In this document: in pieces, positions 56,819 through 64,000 of the stretch
Layout: each line of letters begins with the position of its first letter
Position numbering within the stretch: the stretch's first letter is position 1
From: Archangiaceae bacterium
GTDB lineage: Bacteria; Myxococcota; Myxococcia; Myxococcales; Myxococcaceae
Assembly: GCA_016714225.1 (NCBI GenBank)
Contig: JADJNS010000001.1
Coordinates: forward strand, 1 to 64,000
Length of the DNA stretch: 64,000 nucleotides
Direction of reading: 5' to 3'
Made by a program: the position numbers and the translations under genes
Notes under the pieces: generated by a model
Databases searched by the model: none
Seen by the model: the letters and a program-made list of their open reading frames with translations, nothing else
What the model was told of the DNA's origin: nothing

Positions 56819-57487
56819 TCACTCGGCGCCGGGAGTGCTACCCGTGACCACCACCCCCGACTTGCCCTTGTGGTCGTTGACCCGGACCTGAAGCCAGTGA
56901 CCACTGGCCGGGTCTTCCCACCGGCCGTCGGCGGTGCTCTTGAGGCCGGCGCGGGTGAAGACGTCTCTGTAGAAGGCGCGCACCTCGTCGGGTTTGGCGG
57001 CCACGCTGTACGAGAGGGTGTGGCCGGCCTCGGCGTCGGAGACGAGCACGCCGGTCGCGCCGGGGAAGACCGGAGCGAAGGGCGGTGGATCAGGCATGCG
57101 GGCGTGCAGCGCGGCCATGCCGACCATCACGGTGGTGGTGCCGTCGAGGTTGGGCTGAAAGATGACCGAGTACGAGGTGCGGCTCTTGGCGTCGTAGCCG
57201 GTGACCTGCTCGAGCGAGGTGGGGCTGTCGAGCTCGTCGTCGGTGGGGACGAAGAGGCCCGCCTTGATGAACGCGCGCTCGTAGTGGTCTTTGAGGTCTT
57301 CGACGTTCAGCTTGCTGACCACCGCCGAGAGCTTCACCGGCACGCCCAGGGCCTTCATGCCTGGAGGCACGTCGGCGCGCTTGAGGGCCTGGGGCACGTC
57401 GAGAAACGCGGGCTGCTGGGCGGAGGGGAGAGGGCGGGTGCCAGCGTCAGGTGTGGCGGAGAGGGCGATGATGATCAGCGACAGCAT
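56819..57487 (-). CDS. Secreted protein of unknown function
   Basis: 222 residues with a short signal-like start (MLSLIIIALSATPDAG). Two similar alpha/beta segments are visible: LNVEDLKDHYERAFIKAGLF and AAKPDEVRAFYRDVFTRAGL, each followed by strands, suggesting an internal duplication. Located 85 bp upstream of the TadE-like gene on the same strand and downstream of a giant hairpin. No known family recognised. Confidence 0.7.
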   Translation of the reverse strand: MLSLIIIALSATPDAGTRPLPSAQQPAFLDVPQALKRADVPPGMKALGVPVKLSAVVSKLNVEDLKDHYERAFIKAGLFVPTDDELDSPTSLEQVTGYDAKSRTSYSVIFQPNLDGTTTVMVGMAALHARMPDPPPFAPVFPGATGVLVSDAEAGHTLSYSVAAKPDEVRAFYRDVFTRAGLKSTADGRWEDPASGHWLQVRVNDHKGKSGVVVTGSTPGAE

Positions 57488-57550
57488 TGGGGGCGGAGCG
57501 TCGCACGGAGAGAGGCGGGGCGCGAATGGCGGCGCGCGGCGCTGCTACAG

Positions 57551-57651
57551 CCGTCCACGTCCACGTCCACGTCCACGTCCACGAAGAAACACTGCCGCCC
57601 CATGCCGGAGAGCTTTTTCGTGGACGTGGACGTGGTCGTGGACGTGGACGG
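57551..57651. repeat. Giant hairpin made of GTCCAC/GTGGAC hexamer repeats
   Basis: Left arm 57551-57585 contains five tandem GTCCAC; right arm 57617-57651 contains four GTGGAC plus one GTGGTC. The arms are 35 bp and complementary except for one base. The loop is 31 bases. It lies between the kinase stop (57671) and the next reverse-strand start (57487). It may act as terminator or RNA-stability element. Confidence 0.9.
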
Positions 57652-57670
57652 CCTTTGGCCCCGCGCCGCC

Positions 57671-59002
<1,332 letters not shown>

Positions 59003-59032
59003 CGGAGCGCCGACGAGTATACCGCCCGGCCT

Positions 59033-60562
59033 CTAGCCCGCTCGGCCGCCGCCCACCGTCAGCCGCGCGAGCAGCTCGGCGCCGGCGCGGGTGGTGCCGT
59101 CGGTGGTCAGCTGCTCCACCGGCACGCGCATGCGGTACGTCCAGTTGTGCGGGCCGATGGTGCCGGGCAGGTTCACCCGGGTCTCTTCGCCGTACAGGTC
59201 TTGCCAGGGAATGATGCAGAGGTTCGACGAGGCGTTCTCGGCGGCGGCGAGCATGGCCTGGTGCAGGTCGTCGCTCCACCCTGCCCCGGGCGGGAAGAAG
59301 CGGTGCAGCTCGGGGAAGGTGCGGCACACCGCCTCGCGCTCCCACTGCTGCGCGGTCTGCCACCACTCGCGCAGCGTCTCGGTGTCGTGGGTGCCGGTGG
59401 TGACCAGCGACACCGCCGGGTACTGCCGCGGGTTCGCGTAGACGCCGTCTTCGCGCGCCCACCGCATCACCCGGTAGCCGGGCAGCTGCAGCATGTCGAG
59501 GGTGCGCCGCACGAACGGCGTCATCACCCCGAGGTCTTCGGCCATGATGCCCGCGCCGCCCTCGCTCAAGAGGCGAAAGTGCTTCTCGCCCAGCGCCTGC
59601 TGCTGGTGCTCCTGCGAGGGTATGAAGCGGCCCCGCGGCGTCTGCGCGTCGCGCACGTACTGGCGGAAGTAGCCGATGGCGTGGTCGACCCGGCGCACGT
59701 CGAACGCCGCCGCCGCCGACCGCGCGCGGGTGCGCAGCCAGCGGTAGCCGTCGCGCTCCATCGCCTCGAAGTCGAACCAGGGCAGACCCCAGTCTTGCCC
59801 GTCGGCCGAGAAGTCGTCGGGCGGCACGCCGAGGCGGCCTTCGGTGCGCAGCAGGTGCGGGTACGCCCACGCGTCGGCGCTGTCTTTGCCGATGATGAAC
59901 GGCTCGTCGCCGCACAGCAGCACGCCCGCCTGCTTCGCCTGCGCGCGCACCTTCTTCCACTGCGCGTCGGCCACCCACTGCAGCCAGGCGTGATAGCGAA
60001 TGCGCGTCGCGTGCTGCGCGTTCGCCTCGGCCAGCGCCTTGGCGTCGCGGTTGGCGAGCGGCGCCGGCCACTCCCACCACGGGCGGTGCTGGTTCGCGTC
60101 GGAGAGCGCCGCGAACAGCGCGAAGGTGTCGAGCCAGTCTTTCTGCTCGGCCACAAACGCGTCGAAGGCGGCGAAGTCGCGCTGGGCCTCGAAGCGGGCG
60201 AAGGCGCGGGCCAGCGCCGCCTCTTTGAGGGGGAACACGCGCTCGTACTGCACGGTGGGCGCGGCGCGGGCGAGCTTGAGCGAGGCGCGCTCTTCGGGGG
60301 TGAAGTCGGTGGCGCCCGGCAGCTGGTTCAGGTCGATGTAGAGCGGGTTGAAGCCGAACGCGCTGCGGGTCGAGTACGGGCTGGGGTCGCCCGGCGCGGT
60401 GGGCAGCAGCGGGAGAATCATGAGCAGCTGCTGCTTCGCCTGCTTCATCCACTCGAAGATGCCGCCGAAGCCTCCGAAGTCGCCGATGCCCGCATCGGTG
60501 CCGCTCCGGAAAGAGAAGAGGGGAAGAAGGACTCCTGAGGTGCGACCCTGGGGGAGAGACAT
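59033..60562 (-). CDS. malQ: 4-alpha-glucanotransferase (GH77, amylomaltase)
   Basis: 509 residues, usual family length. SGVLLPLFSFRSGTDAGIGD at the start, the nucleophile region VRRVDHAIGYFRQY, the acid/base Glu in MAEDLGVMT, and GTHDTETLREWW (usually HDN) are in order. Transfers alpha-1,4-glucan segments in maltodextrin or glycogen metabolism, releasing glucose. The two ROK glucokinases in the window could phosphorylate that glucose. Divergent from the DNA glycosylase gene. Confidence 0.92.
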   Translation of the reverse strand: MSLPQGRTSGVLLPLFSFRSGTDAGIGDFGGFGGIFEWMKQAKQQLLMILPLLPTAPGDPSPYSTRSAFGFNPLYIDLNQLPGATDFTPEERASLKLARAAPTVQYERVFPLKEAALARAFARFEAQRDFAAFDAFVAEQKDWLDTFALFAALSDANQHRPWWEWPAPLANRDAKALAEANAQHATRIRYHAWLQWVADAQWKKVRAQAKQAGVLLCGDEPFIIGKDSADAWAYPHLLRTEGRLGVPPDDFSADGQDWGLPWFDFEAMERDGYRWLRTRARSAAAAFDVRRVDHAIGYFRQYVRDAQTPRGRFIPSQEHQQQALGEKHFRLLSEGGAGIMAEDLGVMTPFVRRTLDMLQLPGYRVMRWAREDGVYANPRQYPAVSLVTTGTHDTETLREWWQTAQQWEREAVCRTFPELHRFFPPGAGWSDDLHQAMLAAAENASSNLCIIPWQDLYGEETRVNLPGTIGPHNWTYRMRVPVEQLTTDGTTRAGAELLARLTVGGGRAG

Positions 60563-60615
60563 CGACGATCGTTGGAAATAGCAAACGTCAGCCAGTCGTG
60601 CAGGAAATGTGAGCC

Positions 60616-61137
60616 GTGAGAGCGCTGCCCCCTTCGTTCTACGCCCGCCCCACCCTTCAGGTCGCCCGCGCGCTGCTCGGCCAGCACCTGGTGCTGGGCG
60701 AGAAGGTGGGCCGCATCGTCGAGACCGAAGGGTACGTGGGCCCCCACGACCTGGCCTGCCACTCGTCGAAGGGCCGCACCGCGCGCACCGAGGTGATGTT
60801 CGGCCCGCCGGGCCGCTCGTACGTGTTCCTCGTCTACGGCATGCACTTCTGCTTCAACGTCACCACCGGCAAGGGAGCGGCGGTGCTGATTCGCGCGCTC
60901 GAGCCGGTCGCGAACCTGAGCCGCCGCGCCGACGGGCCGGGCCGGCTCACCGCCGCGCTGGGCATCACGGTCGCGCACAACGGCCTCGCGCTGAACGGGC
61001 CCGAGCTGTGGCTGGCCGAGGGCACGCCGCCCTCACGCGTCGCGCGCGGCCCCCGCATCGGGGTCGACTACGCGAGAGAATGGGCGGCCAAACCGTACCG
61101 GTACTGGGAGCGCGACAACCCGCACGTCTCGGGGTGA
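60616..61137 (+). CDS. 3-methyladenine DNA glycosylase (AAG/MPG family)
   Basis: 173 residues from GTG 60616. Family motifs VARALLGQHLV, IVETEGYVGPHDLACHS (catalytic Glu in ETE) and EVMFGPPGRSYVFLVYGMHF are present. Removes alkylated purines in base-excision repair. The protein is slightly shorter than typical (about 190-200). Convergent with the membrane protein at 61139, one base from its stop. Confidence 0.92.
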   Translation: MRALPPSFYARPTLQVARALLGQHLVLGEKVGRIVETEGYVGPHDLACHSSKGRTARTEVMFGPPGRSYVFLVYGMHFCFNVTTGKGAAVLIRALEPVANLSRRADGPGRLTAALGITVAHNGLALNGPELWLAEGTPPSRVARGPRIGVDYAREWAAKPYRYWERDNPHVSG

Positions 61138-61138
61138 G

Positions 61139-61810
61139 TCACGCGTCGATGGGCGAGGGCGTCACCACGCTCGAGGCCCCGGCGACCAGCGCGCAGATGG
61201 CGGCGGGCAGCGAGCACACCACCATCAGGTCGAGCGGCGCGAACATCATGCCCAGAAACCACATCACCAGGCAGACGATGCAGCCGATCAGCGAGGCCGA
61301 CTGAAAGCCGCGGCGCGCGTGGCGGCGCAGAATCGCGCCCAGCATGCCCACCACCACCGCGGCCGAGCAGAACACCACCAGCAGCACGGCGCCGGTGAGC
61401 AGGTTGGGGGGAAACAGCACCAGCGAGGCGGCGCCGAGGGCCATCACCAGCATCGGGCCCAGCGCCAGCACCGCGTTGACCCCGCGCAGCATCGAGGCCT
61501 TGGCCGAGCTCTGCTCGACCCTCAGCAGCTCGAGGTCTTCGGGAGCGACGCGCAGCGCCCAGGGGTAGCCCATGCGCACCAGCGCGGCGACCGCGAGCGC
61601 GCGCATGTTGCGGCCGTGCCGGTCGCGCAGCGCATCGAGCCGCCGGTCGGCGAGCAGCTCGTGAATCTCGTGCGCGCAGTGCTCTCCCGAGCGCAGCGAC
61701 TTCAGGTCGGTGCGCAGCGCGTCGAGCGCGTCGTCGCGCTCGACCTCGTCGGCCAGCGCCCGGTCGACCCACTTCCTCAACGTCCGCCCCTGTTGCCCCT
61801 GGGTAACCAT
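61139..61810 (-). CDS. Membrane protein with helical cytoplasmic N-terminus
   Basis: 223 residues from ATG 61810, with GGAGAGAGGTGG upstream; ATG 61834 is possible. The N-terminal ~85 residues are charged and helical (KWVDRALADEVERDDALDAL), followed by four hydrophobic segments in two pairs. HEAT-like helices may be present. Divergent from the ECF sigma gene (52 bp). No family recognised. Confidence 0.7.
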   Translation of the reverse strand: MVTQGQQGRTLRKWVDRALADEVERDDALDALRTDLKSLRSGEHCAHEIHELLADRRLDALRDRHGRNMRALAVAALVRMGYPWALRVAPEDLELLRVEQSSAKASMLRGVNAVLALGPMLVMALGAASLVLFPPNLLTGAVLLVVFCSAAVVVGMLGAILRRHARRGFQSASLIGCIVCLVMWFLGMMFAPLDLMVVCSLPAAICALVAGASSVVTPSPIDA

Positions 61811-61861
61811 CGCCCACCTCTCTCCTTCTCCCATTTTTCCTAACGGGCTAAAGGCGAGCGC

Positions 61862-62458
61862 GTGAGTGATGCGTCCGACGAAGAGCTGCTGCGGCGGGCG
61901 CGTAACAACGACACCGCCGCGTTCGAAGAGCTGGTGGGCCGCAGCCGCGACCGGGTGTTCGGGGTGGCGTTACGAATTCTCCACAGCGAGGCCGAGGCGG
62001 CCGAGGTCGCGCAAGAGACGTTTCTCTCGGCCTGGCGCTCGCTTGGGCAGCTGAGCGGAGATCAGTTCAGCCACTGGGTGCACCGCATCGCCGCCAACCG
62101 CGCGCTGATGCGGCTGCGTCACCAGAAGGTGGCAAACCAGGTCGAAGAGAGCATCGAGTCGCCGAAGTTCAACGCGCGGGGCTCGCTCATCGAGTCGGTG
62201 GCCGACTGGGCCCCGACCGCCGAGGGGGCGTCGCTCGACGCCGAGCTGCGGCGGGCCATCGAAGAAGCCTCGCAGTCGCTGCCCGAGAGCGCCCGGCAGG
62301 TGTTCCTGCTGCACGACGTCGAGGGCCTCGACTACCAGCAGATCAGCGAGATCACGAAAGATTCGGTCGCTGCGCTGAAGAGCCGGCTGCACCGGGCGCG
62401 GCTGGCGATGCGGGCGGCCATCGACCGGTTTTACGCCGAGAAGGGGTCCGAGCCGTGA
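61862..62458 (+). CDS. ECF-type RNA polymerase sigma factor (RpoE-like)
   Basis: 198 residues from GTG 61862 with AAAGG upstream. Region 2 (AAFEELVGRSRDRVFGVALR; EVAQETFLSAWRSLGQL) and region 4 (SLPESARQVFLLHDVEGLDY, QQISEITKDSVAALKSRLHR) are complete. The zinc anti-sigma gene follows 55 bp later, implying a sigma/anti-sigma pair that probably senses oxidation or zinc. Confidence 0.93.
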   Translation: MSDASDEELLRRARNNDTAAFEELVGRSRDRVFGVALRILHSEAEAAEVAQETFLSAWRSLGQLSGDQFSHWVHRIAANRALMRLRHQKVANQVEESIESPKFNARGSLIESVADWAPTAEGASLDAELRRAIEEASQSLPESARQVFLLHDVEGLDYQQISEITKDSVAALKSRLHRARLAMRAAIDRFYAEKGSEP

Positions 62459-62513
62459 AACCCCATTTGGCGCCGCGCATCTACTCTGCGTACGATTCGA
62501 GGTCGTCACGCTG

Positions 62514-62747
62514 ATGCACACCTGTAAGGAAGCCATCGAGCTGCTGGCCGCGTACCTCGACGGTGAGCTGCCGCCGGCCCAGAAGCAGGCCCTCGAAGAG
62601 CACCTCGGAGCGTGCGCGCCCTGCGTCGACTTCGTGGCCACCTATCGACAGACGCCGGGACTGTGCAAGAAGGCGCTGGAAGCGAAGATGCCGAAGGACC
62701 TGGCCGACTCGCTCAGCGCATTTCTTCGTAAGCACACCGCGGCGTGA
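62514..62747 (+). CDS. Zinc-containing anti-sigma factor
   Basis: 77 residues. The ZAS signature HxxxCxxC is at His30-Cys34-Cys37 (EEHLGACAPC), with Cys4 as a likely further ligand and YLDGELPPAQKQALEEH before it. No membrane segment, so it is a soluble anti-sigma factor such as RsrA/ChrR-type, likely releasing sigma on thiol oxidation. Stop overlaps the rlmN GTG (GTGA). Confidence 0.9.
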   Translation: MHTCKEAIELLAAYLDGELPPAQKQALEEHLGACAPCVDFVATYRQTPGLCKKALEAKMPKDLADSLSAFLRKHTAA

Positions 62748-63808
62748 GTCTGAACCTCAAGAACCTCGACTTCGACGAGCTGTCGAGCGCGCTGGCGCCG
62801 GCGGGCTCGTCGCGCACCGCGACGCTCAAGCTGTTCGCCAGCGTGTTCGCCCACGGCGCCACCTCGATGGCCGACGTGCGGCAGGCGCGCATGGTGCCGG
62901 CGGGAGTGCGCGACTGGGTACAGGCGAACGGCGAGCTCACGGCGCTGCAGGTCGTCGAGCGGCGCAAGGCCGACGACGGCTTCGTTAAGTACCTGTTCGA
63001 GTCTGGGCTCGGTGGGCGCTTCGAGGCGGTGCGCATACCGCTCTTCGACGAGAAGTACGTGGTGTGCATCTCGAGCCAGGTGGGCTGCGCCCTGGCGTGC
63101 GACTTCTGCGCGACCGGCCGCATGGGCTTCAAGCGCAACCTCGAGACCTGGGAGATGGTCGACCAGGTGCTCGCCATTCGCGCCGAGGCCGACCGACCGG
63201 TGCGCGGCGCGGTGTTCATGGGCATGGGCGAGCCGCTGCTCAACTACGAGAACGCCACCCGCGCGGCGCGCATTCTGTGCCACCCGGCGGGCCTGAGCAT
63301 CTCGGGCAAGTCGATCACCTTCTCCACCGCGGGCTGGGTGCCGGGCATTCGGCGCTACCTGCGCGAAGGGCTGCCCTACCGGCTGGCGTTCAGCATCACC
63401 TCGGCGATTCCCGAGAAGCGCGCGCAGGTGCTGCCGGTCGAGCGCACCTGGCCGCTGCCGGTGCTGGTCGAAGAGATTCGCCGCTACGCCACCGAGCGCC
63501 GAGAGCGGGCGATGCTCGCCTACGTCGCCATCAAGGGCTTCAACACCGGACGCGAAGACGCCGAGGCGCTGGCGCGGCTGTTCGACGGCGTGCCGGTGAA
63601 GATCGACCTCATCGACGTCACCGACCCCAGCGGGAAGTACCAGCCTCCCGACGCCGACGAGCTCTCGCGCTTCCGCGACTACTTGCAGGTGGTCAAGGCG
63701 CCCATCGCCCGCCGGTACTCGGGCGGCAAGGAGATCGGCGCCGCCTGCGGCACGCTCGAGGCCAGCCAGCGCGGCGGTACCGTGCTCGCGCTCACCGCTC
63801 CGGCCTGA
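62744..63808 (+). CDS. rlmN: 23S rRNA/tRNA adenine-C2 methyltransferase RlmN
   Basis: 354 residues from GTG 62744. Radical-SAM cysteines Cys115, Cys119 and Cys122 (CALACDFC) are followed by ATGRMGFKRNL; GMGEPLLNYENA and the catalytic Cys335 (AACGTLE) are present. Methylates A2503 of 23S rRNA. Its GTG overlaps the anti-sigma stop, so expression is tied to the ECF locus. Confidence 0.93.
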   Translation: MSLNLKNLDFDELSSALAPAGSSRTATLKLFASVFAHGATSMADVRQARMVPAGVRDWVQANGELTALQVVERRKADDGFVKYLFESGLGGRFEAVRIPLFDEKYVVCISSQVGCALACDFCATGRMGFKRNLETWEMVDQVLAIRAEADRPVRGAVFMGMGEPLLNYENATRAARILCHPAGLSISGKSITFSTAGWVPGIRRYLREGLPYRLAFSITSAIPEKRAQVLPVERTWPLPVLVEEIRRYATERRERAMLAYVAIKGFNTGREDAEALARLFDGVPVKIDLIDVTDPSGKYQPPDADELSRFRDYLQVVKAPIARRYSGGKEIGAACGTLEASQRGGTVLALTAPA

Positions 63809-64000
63809 TTTTTTCGGGCGCTCGACGCTCGCCGGGTCTGCGGGGCTCGGAGCGTGGGTGGTGCGCTCGAGAGCGAGGCGCCGTGTGCGCCGGCTTTCAC
63901 CTCGTCATCTGCGTTTCCAAGGCGCTTGCCGAGACGCCGGTGCGCTGCGGCTGTCAGGGCGCCCGCGAGAGGCTCCGAGTGACGGGGTACCGCGTGGGTG
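63809..64000. other. Downstream of rlmN, no supported gene
   Basis: Starts with a T6 run directly after the stop but without a clear stem before it. One frame is open from GTG 63883 to the window end (about 39 codons, Cys-rich) and may be the start of a gene cut by the window edge; too short to judge. Confidence 0.35.

Noticed and set aside
60563..60615. Sigma54-type promoter upstream of malQ
   Set aside because: Reverse strand reads TGGCTGACGTTTGCT, but the GG-to-GC spacing is one base shorter than sigma54 tolerates.

Overview
This GC-rich window looks like a chromosomal segment from a myxobacterium or close relative (Myxococcota). The evidence is its protein content: four Hanks-type Ser/Thr kinases, one kinase-like protein that appears inactive, and three FHA-domain sigma54 activators. 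It also has Gly-rich lipoproteins, PEGA-domain proteins, two ECF sigma loci, and secreted CxxCH proteins paired with Tat-exported DUF1552/DUF1501 proteins. No rRNA, tRNA, prophage, transposase or CRISPR array was recognised. Genes are dense and many start/stop codons overlap (ATGA, GTGA, TTGA, TGATG), which implies extensive translational coupling.

Layout. 1-3239: end of a DUF1592/1588/1585 CxxCH protein, a Tat-exported DUF1552 protein with a palindromic repeat inside its export signal, and an EF-hand-like small protein. 3272-8153: a terminator, an FHA-sigma54 activator, a LysR regulator, two frameshifted genes (esterase and lipoprotein) and a cupin. 8224-11390: an Hsp70-like ATPase overlapping a rhomboid-TPR membrane protein, then a small protein. 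11392-18534: an atypical (HCD-type) kinase coupled to an M48 metalloprotease, a ferritin-like lipoprotein, a GAF-GAF histidine kinase and a ROK glucokinase. 18643-30146: an M20 peptidase, a gene-free 420-bp gap, a Gly-rich PPC lipoprotein, then a reverse-strand run tamA, tamB and an ATP-dependent DNA ligase behind a membrane protein. 30166-36197: a PPGK-like ROK kinase, membrane/envelope proteins, an ECF sigma locus and a beta-carbonic anhydrase.

36201-41732: a kinase coupled to an FHA-sigma54 activator, a GreA-like protein, YbaK, a carbohydrate-binding-like lipoprotein and a TPR membrane protein. 41904-46970: a four-gene operon of CxxCH/DUF1549-like lipoproteins ending in a Tat-exported DUF1501 protein. 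47144-52771: a kinase with a three-fold C-terminal repeat, an FHA-sigma54 activator, and divergently a zinc-ribbon pseudokinase with 51-bp tandem repeats. 52800-57487: three TadE/TadG-like pseudopilin genes and a secreted unknown. 57551-60562: a large hexamer-built hairpin, a tail-anchored kinase and 4-alpha-glucanotransferase. 60616-63808: a 3-methyladenine glycosylase, a membrane protein, then ECF sigma, a zinc anti-sigma factor and rlmN.

How the genes work together. The dominant theme is phospho-signalling. In two places an FHA-sigma54 activator lies next to a Ser/Thr kinase gene, and one of these sites also has a pseudokinase carrying repeated short motifs. That combination is the best candidate here for an undescribed system. 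A second theme is two separate loci with the same logic, a secreted CxxCH protein plus a Tat-exported partner, whose biochemical role I cannot name from sequence.
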